From Cladochytrium replicatum (taxonomy: Eukaryota; Chytridiomycota; Chytridiomycetes; Cladochytriales; Cladochytriaceae), in contig JAHLKD010000050.1 in the NCBI GenBank assembly GCA_025526935.1, forward strand, positions 306,947-370,946: DNA of 64,000 bases, given 5' to 3'. The translations under genes and the position numbers were made by a program. Of this stretch, positions 10,860-22,854 are shown in pieces (position 1 is the stretch's first letter; the number at the start of each line of letters is the position of its first letter). The notes beneath the pieces are model-generated. The model did no database searches. It was given only the letters and a program-made list of their open reading frames with translations, and had not been told where the DNA came from.

Positions 10860-13800
10860 TCACTTCCACACTTTGACCACACCATCCCTGCTAGAGCTTA
10901 ATATCATCGTGTATGGAGCCTGAAGTAGTGCAACGTCCGTGATTGCATCGAGATGTCCAACATTAGACGGGCTTGACATCATTCCATTCTCGCTTCCCAA
11001 AGTCCCGATCGATTGAGCAGTCACGCCAGAATGTGTCCCAGAAACACCCAATAGCGAAGGCGAATCTTGAGGACCTTTAGCGTTCCTTGTCCCTGCAGAA
11101 ATACCGTGCGATGGAGTATATTCCATTGAGAAGGATATGTCACCATACGTATGTGAGCTGACGAAAAAAATGTCAGTCCCTTTCGGAAAACAACGCCCAA
11201 AGATCCCTCTGGACTCACGTGTATCGAGGAAGATACTCTTCGTTATCCAATCCACAAACAACAAAGCTTTGATTTACATTATTGCAATCCCATAGTCGTA
11301 TCTTCCTGTCGGTCCCTGCTGTAATCATGTACGGTACATCGCATGAGCTCAGATCTGCTATAGCCCTAACAGTCTGATCATGGGATCGCGGCGTTGCTCG
11401 CCCGCTGTTTGAAGAAACGTTCAATGGGGATGATGTGTCGATTGGATGCAGTGAGCTGAACCCGAAGTCATTTGAATCGGGTGGCGGCAAGGCCTGATAC
11501 GACCGTTAAATACATATCTGACGTACGTTATGAGTTGACCTCACCTTTAATCCTTGGCCATAGACCCTGTTCATCTCTTCTTCTGGATCACTGCCACCAC
11601 GTCCGGCTTGCCCGACTACGCACCAGACTTCTTTGCACGTACCCGTCTCTAAGTCCCAGGATGATATTTCGTTTGTTCGCCCCTCGATTGTGGTCATGAT
11701 CATCTTTTCCGCATTCGAAGCTGTGGATTTCCAGTACGGAGCCATCGAGCGTACTTTACTCTTCGCAGGGTGTGTCCAAGCCTTTACTTGTAGATTGAAT
11801 CGGATGTCCCAGAGCGAGAACACACCACGATGGGTGGCACTGGTGATCCAACATTGGCGCTTATCAATCAAGAGAGCAGTGGGAACACCGTAGTTAGGCG
11901 GTACGTCAAATGACCACGCTGTTTTCATGGTACGTAAATCGAGTCCGCAGAGTCGACCACGCGAAGTTGCATACACAAGCATAGACTCGGTTTCTTTACG
12001 TCATCGTTAGTTCTGACAAGGCAAATAGACAGTATAATTACCGGTGTCAAAGTGTTCAACCATTACGGGATAGTCACATTCATCGACAGTGACCTTTCTG
12101 ACCGGAATATATCCCTCGTACTTCGGGGCATGAGATGCAGAAGGAATGTACTCAACACTATCAAAAGACGCTAAGTTAGCGCCACTCAAGAAAGAAACAA
12201 CGCAATGCCTGTACCGATTGATGTGAATGGTCCCGTTGTCAGATACCGAAGCAATGCTGTGCGTTGATTCACAGAAAGCGATAGAAAGAATCCTGCCTCC
12301 TGTTAAACCAATGGTGTAAGGAAAAACACAATGAACAAAAAAGAAGTTTACCTTGAGCCTTGTAACTCAATCTGGCGCGGTTGCTCACGTTCTTTTCAAG
12401 CCTATGAGAGTCCCAAACTTTCACAGTACCGTCATCAGAGCATGTTGCAAAGAAGTTGTGATCTGGCGCGATTCGTATACGATTGACGGCCATTTGATGC
12501 TCAGTTAAATTGGCAACCAAGACCCCTGCAGTTTATTTAGCAACAGGACTTAAATCATCATTCGATAGACTTGCCTTCTGGACGCCACGACTTAAGGTCG
12601 GTTGACACTCCAACCGCAGGTTGTTGCGATTTCCTTGAGCGAACATTTTTCCTTTGAGCAAGAATTCCCGAAGACGACAGAGGGAACACCTTTTGCCCAA
12701 GCTCTAATATCAATTATAAATACAAAATTATGCAAACAGATCAAATTGAAAACGTCAAAGTACCTGGAACTGGTGGTGGAAAGAGCTGATGTCTCTTCTT
12801 CTCCAGAAGCTTTCGCAAGTACTTGTCTTGACTCTCTATGGATAGGTCAGCGCTGATGAAACATTCAACTGCTTGAACATACCCTGCACTCCCGATGACA
12901 ACCCTGTATTGGGAGAACTAGCAATGGAGAGTGATGATGGGATACCCTGTGCCTTTGTCCCAATTGACTTCATATTTGATGACGGTGAGGAAGAAGTGGC
13001 GGATCGGGCATATCTTTGCGGAATTCCAGCAGGTGACCTGATACCACGATCTGACGCTTGATCCAAGTCAATGACCTTAGGTATCTCTCCTAGCCCACTT
13101 TTGGAGGTGATGGCACTGTTAGCTTCACTTGGTGACCGAATACCCGTTCCCTGGCGCTTTTTGGAGTCTATAGTCCCGTGCGCTGTCTCACTGCTTACAA
13201 CTGATACTGCGGCGGAACTTTTGGTGGTCCTTGATGCCAGCGTTCCAGGAGGTGTGTACGGAAGATCAGTCCTCCCCCGAACAATAAATGGTGCGCCAGC
13301 TTCGCTTCCTCCGTCATAGCTAGACTCATTTGACAAAGCGCTTTGGCGAGGAACGTCAGTGAAAGGAAAACGGTGAGAACCTTGCGGGCTCAACGGAGGT
13401 TGCGAGTCCTCGGTGTTACTGTCAGTTCCAGCTTTTCTCCGTGAGGCCGCTGCTAGTGGCAAAAGAAGCGTATTTGGATAGCTCGCGTCAGATGCCCTTC
13501 GGAACATGTTGTCAGAAGAACGCGAATTTGATCTTGAGAGGGAAACCTATCCGAAGAAAGTGAGCATGTTTTTGCTAAAAAAAGATTTACAAATGGGAAT
13601 CACCGTTTTGATTTCGGTTGGTGCTTCCGGATATGATTCTGGTGGGGATAGGAAAACTGTATGCGGAGTGATCGAAAAGTTCTTCAGAGGGACAAAGGCG
13701 GACTGTTGATAAAGAAGTTAATGAGTGCTCAATATTTAATCCCTAAGGCACATACCGTTGTTTCGACGTCATGGGGGTGAGCCCATTGGTTTCCGACGTC

Positions 13801-16800
13801 AGAAACTCTGAAACATCTCTTTTAACTTGATGCCAAGTTGATGTAACAAAATACTCACCGCAATTTTGACTGCGATGACTTGAATATGTGATATCTTAAT
13901 GCAACCAGCTTCTCCTTGTCCTCATCAGATATGCCAAACTCTCTGAGTTTCGATACCATGTCGTTTCTGGGATAAATTTAATACAACCTTCCAGCAAAGT
14001 TTCAATAAATGAACACTTACTCGCCGGGTTTTCCACTTTCCATAGAAGACTCGCTGGTGAGCCTCTCACTGAAGTTTGAATTCCCAGTGTTTGATTTTGA
14101 TGCCAAGAGCAACGTTTGATCATAAAAAACGCGGCTCACCTAAATACATTGTCAGACTGATTATCAGGATTTCAAAGTTAGACTTACAGGAGATTTTAAG
14201 TTGTCGAGAAGCTGACCGGCAGTTATCTTGTCAATATCGTTCTTAAGGAAAGGCCGGACCATGGGGTACAGCACACATCGAACATCGATCAAGGGTACGG
14301 CATTTGCAGTGGAAGCGACAAAGGCAATTGCCCCTGTTGGGAGTATTCAATAACACAAACATGTCGTTTTTAAGGTTCTCTACCGTATCGAATCCAAATA
14401 TTTGGATGGCAGACCAGTGGCAAAACAATATTGAACAGTTCTTTTAGCTTTGATCTCTGGAGGAGCCCAAGCTCTCCCAAGGCCGTGAGAGAGTTGAGCA
14501 CCTTCTCCACAACAAACTCCTCAGCGTCTAGCAAACGGAACAAATTGAATCACAGTTGCAAAACTAATCACAGTGGTGAATTTTTACCTGTTAAAGACTG
14601 TATCATCAGCGGAAGTATGTACTCTTCCAAACTCCATCCACCCAAGAACATCCCGACACCAACTATGCTTTCAAAGAATGCTCTACAAAGGTGGGGTTTC
14701 AGCAATGAGTTGCTAAAGATCATTCGGCTTACGCTCGCAACTGCCAGTCCAGGTCATTTAAGTAGGTCAGCATGTGTGATAACAACACATCATTCGCCCT
14801 CGAACGGCCAAAGAAGACGCATAGGCGAGCAATTTCAGCGAGGAGGGATCGTTTAACGGTTGGTTCCTGATCCACGAGTAGAGCAACAACTTCATCTTGG
14901 ACAGCATCGTGGAGTTCACGCAAGGAAGAATCATAGCTGATCTGCAGTCACCGTTTCATTTTACTGGGCTTTCTGGAAAGAAAATCCGGGGAGAGTTACC
15001 TGATGAAGCTCATCCCCTTCAATGTCAGAGGGTACCCTTCTGAAAACTTCTGATAACTCGAGAAAGAGCATTGCCGTCTCAGCTTGTGAAGAAATGCATC
15101 AATTTCGATTTCAGAGGTTGCTCAACGTGGTCTTACCAATGCTGGGTAAGCACTGGGCGTAAGTTGCTCTCACAAACGCATCGCTGTCGGTAGAAAACCG
15201 CTTTAGTGCGGGAAGAATGAACTCCGGAAAGATGTTGGCTTCAGATGGAGTGATTTCTTCAACCAGCGCAACCTTGACCAATGAGATATGAGTAATTATC
15301 AATTCATCAGCCTGGTCCATCTTTACCAGCTGAGTTAGTGCTTTCAAAGCTGTTGCTCGAACTACTGCATTTTCATCTGCCAACACCGTAACAAGGTACG
15401 GGACGCATCGATCCAGCTTATCAGCATCCGAGAGCTGGGTAGCCAACGCCAGTAGAAGTTCGATTGCATACATGCGAGAGATGGGAAACAGCGTGTTCCG
15501 GATGCATGAACAGATTATACTCATGAAAATAATAGAACCCTCCCCTACGAACAGGTAAGAAAATGTTGCATCTATATTTTGGTGTCTACGTACGCGCACT
15601 TGGTACCACTGATATCTCTGTTACAGGGATCGAATATAGTGGGATGCTGAGTACGTATGGGAGGTAGCGCTTAAAGTTTATTTCAGCTCCAAGAGGTAAC
15701 CACAGGCTGTCTTTTTCTTACGTCTTTCCTATCCTTATCTATTGCGGGAGGAACACATTCATAAGCGGATCTTATGTACTGTGGCCGACATACCTTTCTT
15801 TCCGTTGTTTCTTCTCTTCCCTCCAACCGCGGTTCCCTCCAGATCCCCGTTTGCCGAATGGTTAAGGTCTTCTGGTGGTTCATCGATAGACACCATCCCA
15901 AGCGCGATAGCAATCGTCCCGAAGTCGAAGTAAATCTTCTCGATCTTGGCATCAGTATCCGCAGACATCACCGTCGGTTGTGACGCAGATGCAGCGTTAA
16001 GCCCCGCTTGAGCTGGGACAACCACGGGGGTGCCGGGAGAAGAGGTCAAGGAGAATAGGTTTTGATTGCTGCTTGACCTCTGCGGAGTTTCGGAGGCCTG
16101 CAAACGCGGTGCTAACGTTACTGGTGTTGGTGATTTGACTACGATTGGAGTCGGTGGATCAATTGTTGATGATACATATTGGTGTAAGAAGGTGTAGAAA
16201 ATTTCGGGAAACGCTTTTCCTCGCCTAGATATTCAATCAGCTTCGATCATGATCACATGTACCCTTCTCACCATTGTTGCAAGTACTGGGCCGCCGTCAA
16301 TCGTTTCGAAGGGTCTAATTGGATCATATGTTTTACCAAACTCTGCCGAATGATGTCATCATTGTGCGAAATGAGCGCTAGAAAGATAAAAACCTGGATG
16401 TGTTCGCATTTGACTTTCTCAAGCTCAGATGAAGCGTCATATTCTTGGGACCTGTATCGCAATAGTTGCGCAAGGGTGAACACCGGTGTTCCCTCCAGAA
16501 ACAATTCGGCAATTGTGCATCTGTAACCATTGTTATCAAATATCAAGCACATGCCTATGACATGACTGACCCCAGAGAGAATACGTCCATTGACCCTGTT
16601 ATCTTACCCTCTTTCCCGTCAAAGAGAGTCTCTCCCGGCGAGTAAAATCGCTCTGGTGCGAGGTAACATGTCCTCCTTGCCGATGTGTCGAAATAGAATG
16701 AAAAATCGGCAGGGTTGTCCTTTTTTTTGGAAATCAGTTTAAATGAACGAGCGTCCCATCTCTCAAGCGTACTTCCGGCAAGAACGCGGGCTTGAAATTG

Positions 16801-17529
16801 CTGAAATCACTCAAATACGCCCAGTTCCAACTCGTCACCAACACGTTTTCAGTTTTGATATCTCCATGGAAAACCTAGAATGGTTTAGATGCGCTGTCAG
16901 CAAGTGTATGGAAGCACGGCAAACCTGACGAGCATGAGCTTGTGCTACTCCAGCGAGGAGTTGATATGCTATCCATCGCTTTTCGGCCAGATTGAGAAAT
17001 GGCCGATTGCTTGAGTTCAGGTGCTGTTAGACAATGGGGCACAAGAGATCAAGCAAGTTGAGATTTACCTAATGCGATCATACAAGCTGCTGAACATGTG
17101 CTGGCGTATCACGTAACCGGCCTTGTCAGTTTCCAGCACTCTTGCGTACGGCAATGCATTCGGAACATCAAAAAGCAGGTTTTTTTCGACTTCGAAAGAA
17201 TAACCATGAGTCTACGGATCAGATTGCACGTCTGCACTGCGTACGTTGTAATTGTTTTGCAAATTTCCGCAAAGATATCCCAGGATCCGGTTTGATAAAG
17301 ATTTTGACGACGACCTGCCCTTCTTTGTGTTTGCAACGAATAGTTTTCAGGAATCGAGCACTACCTAAGCTACAAACGCAAACACCTGAATAAGCATGCA
17401 TGCGAGGTCAAGCTTTTTGATTTAAAACACGTACCTCTTCTCATACTGTACATCGGCCAGTTCGCTGACATAGCTGTCGATACCAGCGGTTGCAGTCGAT
17501 GGTGTAGTGCTGGATACAATGTTGCCCAT
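10860..17529 (-). CDS. VPS15: VPS15, PI3-kinase regulatory pseudokinase/kinase
   Basis: Myristoylated scaffold of the Vps34 phosphatidylinositol 3-kinase complexes acting in autophagy and endosomal sorting. The product starts M-G-N-I-V-S-S-T (N-myristoylation Gly2), then [12 protein letters not shown] and [18 protein letters not shown] with the VVVKIFIK lysine. The catalytic loop reads [17 protein letters not shown], a VPS15 hallmark, followed by [21 protein letters not shown] and [20 protein letters not shown] (16270-17000). HEAT repeats cover about 13900-16100, including [18 protein letters not shown] Ser-rich linker follows (12840-13510), then a C-terminal WD40 propeller (10860-12560) with [35 protein letters not shown] and the typical end [12 protein letters not shown]. 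Many short introns interrupt it. I found no frame disruption in the conserved blocks. Confidence 0.92.
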
Positions 17530-17695
17530 AGGTCTGTGGCTTACTTGGAATTTGAGTTCCACAAAACAATGATAGTTTTAACACCTGGGCCTCTTCAAAC
17601 ATGTTGTGGTCCACAGCTCAAGAACTTTTGTTAAAATAACTGGATAAAATACTTTCATTTAAACAGGAAAAAGATGCGGATCCATCCCTATCCCT

Positions 17696-18490
17696 TCAGC
17701 TCGTTTCCATCGGTGTATCTTCGTCGTTGGCATTCATGTAAGAATCCAAATCTGCATCCAGCTTGTTCTGCGCGTACTTTTCGTCTTTCAGCATGTACGC
17801 ATCCAGCTCCGCATCTAGCGAGTTTTTCGTGAACTTCACGCCGCGACCGCGACCCCTCCCTCGTCCACCCCGGCCACCTCGACCACGTCCACGTCCAGTT
17901 GCTGCTACTGCCGCAGCTGCTGCTGCCGCAACACGAGAGTTGGCACCACCAGCACGACCCCCTCTTCCTCCAACGACTCCGGTCTTCTTCGTGATTCTTC
18001 CTGCAGTGACGCCGGCACGTTGTCCGCCGGATCCTAGGCGTTGAGCAATGGTGTTCGGGACTCCTGTTCGACGAACCGAAGTTTGTGTGACGACAGTTAT
18101 CGTGGCAGGGGCAGACTGGATTTCTCGGAACCTGTTTTACCGATAAACAAATTTGAAAAAGAGACAAGCAATACGCGGTCGGAAAGGTTGCAGGTGAGGC
18201 CGTTGTGGTCGTTGAGAAAGACAACCAAATAAAAAAGAGAGCTTTTCAGTTGGGGCAACGACGTAGTCACTCGAATGGAGATGCATGCGCAGGCAGAGAG
18301 AAACTTTCAGCCTTCTCAACACTTCCAATGACTACGTCCCGTCCTTGTGACTGCATTGACCCACGCCGAGGCAACAACTTCTCTCCACTCAAGCAATCGA
18401 GTCGTACCGGTCAGATAGCGATTTCGTAGTCGTGTTATTTTCCCCGTTGGTAACTTTTCCAGATCGACGGCTTCCTCGTGGTTTGGCCAT
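17696..18490 (-). CDS. CHTOP-like RGG protein with FoP C-terminal duplication
   Basis: Small RNA-export/chromatin adaptor resembling CHTOP (Friend of PRMT1), which in animals joins the TREX complex and is arginine-methylated by PRMT1. Exon 1 (18408-18490) encodes [16 protein letters not shown] and leads into SLSDRFREIQ across the splice, like the MSLNERF motif of CHTOP. A relatively long 276-nt intron (18132-18407) follows. Exon 2 (17696-18131) carries a poly-Ala run, an RG/RGG tract ([19 protein letters not shown]) and the duplicated C-terminal motif [18 protein letters not shown]. No RRM is present, which argues against ALYREF/Yra1. It is divergently arranged with SF3A1 245 bp away, another mRNA-processing gene. 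Confidence 0.72.
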
Positions 18491-18735
18491 TGCTGTGTAG
18501 TGTTGTGTTTGAACTCGAGTTTACCGGGGTCTTCGTATTGTGTTGTCAAGTCACTATAAGAACACGTGATCAGTTTGACCAAATTTGTATCAAATAAGAT
18601 TCCTATTTAAAGAAAAGCCCGAGTTAAGTAAGATGATTGAAACCGAGCTGTACAGCACGACTTATTATTGATACACTATCAAGGATTTATTTTTGTTGGC
18701 GGGTTCAAATCTTGTCCAGTTCAGCAAGCCACCCC

Positions 18736-20189
18736 AATGGCTCCATCTGCTCAACCTCGCCCTCCTCCACCGCCAAAAAACGTAAAGATAAGGACGGATT
18801 ACGTTCCGAAAGGTACATCCTGTAATAACTTGAGTGGACATATTGCTTAAAAATATTTCCAAACAGCAAAAAAACAAAAAGCCCTGACTAGCTTATGTCC
18901 GCGATGCAACAAACCAATCCCCCTTAACGAGCTCGATGAGCATGTCCGAATCGAGCTGCTTGATCCCAGGTGGAGAGAGCAGCGTCAGCGTGCTATGGAT
19001 AAGACAAAGGACACGAATTTGGTCACCAATGGTAAGCAGATACATCCCCTGAAACTATAAAAGTTTAACGCCCACCTTAAACAGTCGCACAGGTTACTAC
19101 GATGTTGAAGAAAATCGCTGAATTCAGGACCGATATTTTTGGAGGAGATGAGCTTGAAGTCGAAAAGAAGGTACACTTCATGTTCAACCTTCAGGGAGGT
19201 TTTGTTTTGCTGACTGCAGCCCGTTTAGCTTCGTGAGGAAAAATTTAAGGCAGCACAGAAAGAAAAGGCCGTTTGGGATGGTCATACTGCCACGATCGGA
19301 TCGGTTACCCAAAAGGTGGCTGGTTCAATTTCAGCTGAAGAGCTATATGCTCGAGAACAGAAAGCAATGGCGTTCGCTGCTCAGCAGATGATCGGACCTC
19401 GCGTCCCTGGTGTTCCTATGCCTGAAATTCCAGAATGGGCTCCAGGAATTGTTCATCCGCTCGTGAGTATCGCACAAGTGAATGCCTTTTCCAATAGAAA
19501 ATGTTTACATTCTTTTTACAGCCTCCAAGGCCGTTTGCCTCTGGATCTTTCTCAATTTCAGCACCGCACATGTCCTACGAAGCTGCGCAATATATTGCAC
19601 CCCAGCCAGCGTCATACGAAATCTCCTCTGCACCGTACATGTACCAAGCTCCAGCCACAACCGTTCCACCACAGCCCTTTCATGGAAATCTCACCTGGAC
19701 TGCACCAGCAACTCGGGACATCCAAGAAGATCGACAATCCGAACAGCCTCCTGCAAAACGCGCCAGAGTGGACGAGCCACCTCCGCACCCAAGCTTCCTC
19801 TACGAATCAGAGTTCATTCGGAAGTACCCTGTAAGTCTCAATAAAATCTCATGGCGACCATTCTGATCATCGCGCTTCAGGGGCCGATCACATTGCACAT
19901 ACGAAAACCCGTTGTCGGAGATGATCCTAAGGCCGGAGAATGGCAATTGGATGGTTCCTCAGTCGCTGTTTCGGCGCTCGATCCTAAGGATCTGGTATCT
20001 ACCTTGAAGGAACGCCTTTCATCAATCACCAAAATTCCTTATCCACGCATCAAGCTTACTGCTTATGATCAGGGAGCACAATCCATCCGACCAATCGTCT
20101 TGAAAGATACACACACTGTGGCGTATTACAATTTGAGGGATGGTGAATCTCTTGCACTGGGTTTGAGAGAGCGTGGAGGGAAGAAGTAG
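18736..20189 (+). CDS. SF3A1: SF3A1 (Prp21) C-terminal half, SURP domains absent
   Basis: Subunit of the U2 snRNP SF3a complex. Six exons (18736-18812, 18867-19031, 19085-19170, 19229-19462, 19522-19830, 19881-20189) give MAPSAQPRPPPPPKN, CPRCNKPIPLNELDEHVRI, LLDPRWREQR, EFRTDIFG, VWDGHTATIG, a Pro-rich stretch, ESEFIRKYP and a complete C-terminal ubiquitin-like domain ending YYNLRDGESLALGLRERGGK, all in SF3A1 order. The two N-terminal SURP modules are missing: a divergent gene begins 245 bp upstream and the intervening sequence has no SURP signature. An in-frame ATG at 18668 would add about 22 residues but no domain. It is either a shortened paralogue or a gene whose 5' half was lost. The coding frame itself is clean. 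Confidence 0.85.
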
Positions 20190-20412
20190 AGTAGCGTTCC
20201 TTGAACTTGGTTGGCCCTTGATAACTTAACAAGCTGCGATTACTACCGGATTGTAATATTAACGGGAAGTGGGGCTTGGCGTGGGAACTGTAACATCCCC
20301 AATCAGTAAGACACTCCGAACATGACATCCCGGCTGTCAGTCCCTCATTAAACTGATTATCATCCTTTCATACCATTTTCCTAAGACGGAGTGGAACAGA
20401 CTGAAGATATAA

Positions 20413-22385
20413 TGAGTGGAGTCGGCAATAAAATGAAACCTGTCAAACTACGTTCCGGCGTTTGACCAAACCGACAAGCCGGGAAAAATTGAAAGCATCA
20501 TTGCTCATGCGATTCGAGCTCATCGGGAGTCTCCAATCAGAGAACGAAGACAATGCGCATCGCAATGCTAGGAGTAACCAGATGATTGTAACGCTGAAAG
20601 CACACAACGCAGATCTTCGGGAGCGGTTCGCCTTGATGGAAAATGAATCGCTGGAGAGAGCAAATCGTCTAGTTACAGCTCAAGCTGAGAATGTCCAGCT
20701 GACCACTCAACTTAACGAGATGGGATCTCTTGCCGACACAAACGCCAAGGTGCGAGAAATAGTCGAGGAGTTGGAAAGCAGGTCGCTGACGCTGATAGAT
20801 GAAACGTAATCTGTGCAAAAGCTTCATGAAGAAACAAAGAGTAGATGCGAGATCGCAGTTGAAATAGGGAAGAGCCTTGAGGCTCGTATTTAAACGTTGG
20901 ATGCCGAAATGAACTAGTTTCTGGCGTATCTGGCAGACGCTCAGCAAGACCAGCAGCAGCATTGCGAGGATGTTACTGTTCTGAAGAATAACGTTGATAT
21001 GTTGTACTTACAGAATCGGTCCACGGGCGGCGAGAACAATGCTTTGTTGGAGAAGAGTCAATTCTCACGGGCGGCGAGGACAATGCTTTGTTGGAGAAGA
21101 GTCAATTCTTAGAGATTTGTGTTACTCGCCTGGAGCGGGAGAAAGCCGATCTTAACGCCCGGCTGGCCACTATGGAGAATAAACATGCCGAGATCCAGTC
21201 ATATCTATTGGACCAGTCGAAAGCTTACGATCAGAGAGTGCAAGCTCTCTCGGGCCAAGTGACAACCCTAGCGAAAGAAACGGCAGATTTAGAGAATCGC
21301 CTTGCAGCGGAACAGAGAACGACGGAAACCCTTCGCACAGAAAGACATAAGGCATTCGTACGAACGTCACTCGATTTGCCAATCCTTCGCACGAATATTG
21401 GGTCACTCGTTTCCCAAAAAGCAATCCTGACAGAAGAGCTTAAGAAACAAAAAGAATATGCGCATCAGCAAGAAAAGCGTTCATTAACGCTTCACATGGA
21501 GAAGGCTAAATTGAAATGGGAGCTTGATATTGCTCAAGCGCTCGACGTGCAATACTTTCGAGTCATTCCGCCTTCCCCGGTCGCGCAACTAGCATCTGAA
21601 GATTCAACGCGTGCAACGAATATCAATACTTCTCCCCCTAGCTCTTTCCAATCAAACCAATATCACGAAGGTGTGCGAACTGGACAACCTGATGGGAACA
21701 CCCCTCGCAACCTGCCTCGGGTCAATCTGCTGGACGTGCTCATGTGTTGGCTAATCGAACCGTTCCGCGTTTTCCGGTTGATAATCCGGTGCAAGCAAAG
21801 CTGGCCGAACAACCACTTTTGCTCAATAAGCAGGCACAGACAATAGTTGGCGGGACTTCAAATACCACTTATACCACATCACTATCGCAACTGAATACTG
21901 GACCACATTGCAACAAATTGCCTCAGTTTGGATTCATTACACGTTCTTCGGTTGTCAAGGCGAAAAGCAGTGCCGAAACAAAACAACCACTTGTGCCCAT
22001 TGACCCGACTCAGACGGAAATTGATGGCGAATCACACACCAGCACAGCTCCTCCTGCTTCACCCCAACTGGAACAAAATGTAAATGATGCACCGCCGACG
22101 GCTATTGCCGATCACATGCAAATCGATCATGTTCACTTGAGAGACCGAGTTCCAAAACGGAGGCATAGCGACGAAAATCATAACGAGACTGAAACTCCCG
22201 ATCTTAAACGGATGAGGTGTGATGCAAATGGTGAAAACTACGAAATTCAAGAGCAAACCCCCGAATGGAAACAAATGAAGCAAAATTGGATGGGAATGAT
22301 GGGCATCAAGGACGGTTTTGATGACTTGTTGAGGGATCTCAGCGCTTGGGGAACCGGTGCACGGGATTCTGCTCCGGCAGAATGA
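20413..22385 (+). pseudogene. Decayed coiled-coil protein gene
   Basis: I do not recognise the family. Long heptad-rich stretches (20462-21580, for example KAHNADLRERFALMENESLE and LEREKADLNARLATMENKHA) are followed by a Ser/Pro-rich tail and a C-terminal block ending MMGIKDGFDDLLRDLSAWG. One frame carries three nonsense codons (TAA 20807, TAA 20891, TAG 20915). A 44-nt tandem duplication (21023-21066, 21067-21110) then shifts the frame, and another shift is needed near 21730 to reach the C-terminal block (frame from 21744). The stops fall inside good coiled coil, so introns are an unlikely explanation. All three would be one C-to-T step from a Gln codon. Confidence 0.6.
21023..21110 (+). repeat. 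44-bp tandem duplication
   Basis: Two adjacent copies of a 44-nt unit beginning ACGGGCGGCGAG, nearly identical (AAC versus GAC after the first 12 bases). The length is not divisible by three, so it breaks the coiled-coil reading frame. Confidence 0.9.
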
Positions 22386-22854
22386 TCTCGGGATGAGGGA
22401 CACAAGGAAAGATATTGTATGGACTGACTCGCTGAAGCAATTCGTCGCTCGCTGTTCGTTTTGCCTGCCACTGAAAATGCTGATTCTTGATTTGAGTGGC
22501 TGGAACTGTCTGGGATGGATCGATTTATGTTTTTCACTGACTCTTGCTTTTACATTGTTATTCTTCCTTGTTGGCAAACAAGCTACCCAATCTGCTTTAG
22601 AAAATATTCGACTGTACTTATATCCTGCTGTGTTCTCATTATCATCTTTGCCAGATCTTATTTATTTCAAAAGAACTAGGGTGTACATTATCCATAGAGT
22701 GTTTTGGATTCAAATTAGCCGCAGTTGCCTTAGGGTTACGCTTGTAAATAATTAGTTGAAAGCAACTTCGGTGTGTACGTATCATAGAGTCAAGAATCAT
22801 AGCTAGCTGGACAAGGCAAACGAATGTGCAGACCACAATTATACCTACCATTGT

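Noticed and set aside
17763-18044. Pro/Arg-rich plus-strand protein
   Set aside because: Antisense shadow of the RGG tract of the CHTOP-like gene.
17696-18736. Hidden SURP exons for SF3A1 on the plus strand
   Set aside because: Plus-strand frames across the CHTOP-like gene are low-complexity Pro/Arg/Ala and show no SURP motif.
20800-20920. TAA/TAG read as glutamine (variant nuclear code)
   Set aside because: Intact genes here end at TAA (Ski8, ferredoxin, RCF2-like), TAG (CAP-Gly, SF3A1) and TGA (VPS15, GH74), so all three act as stops.
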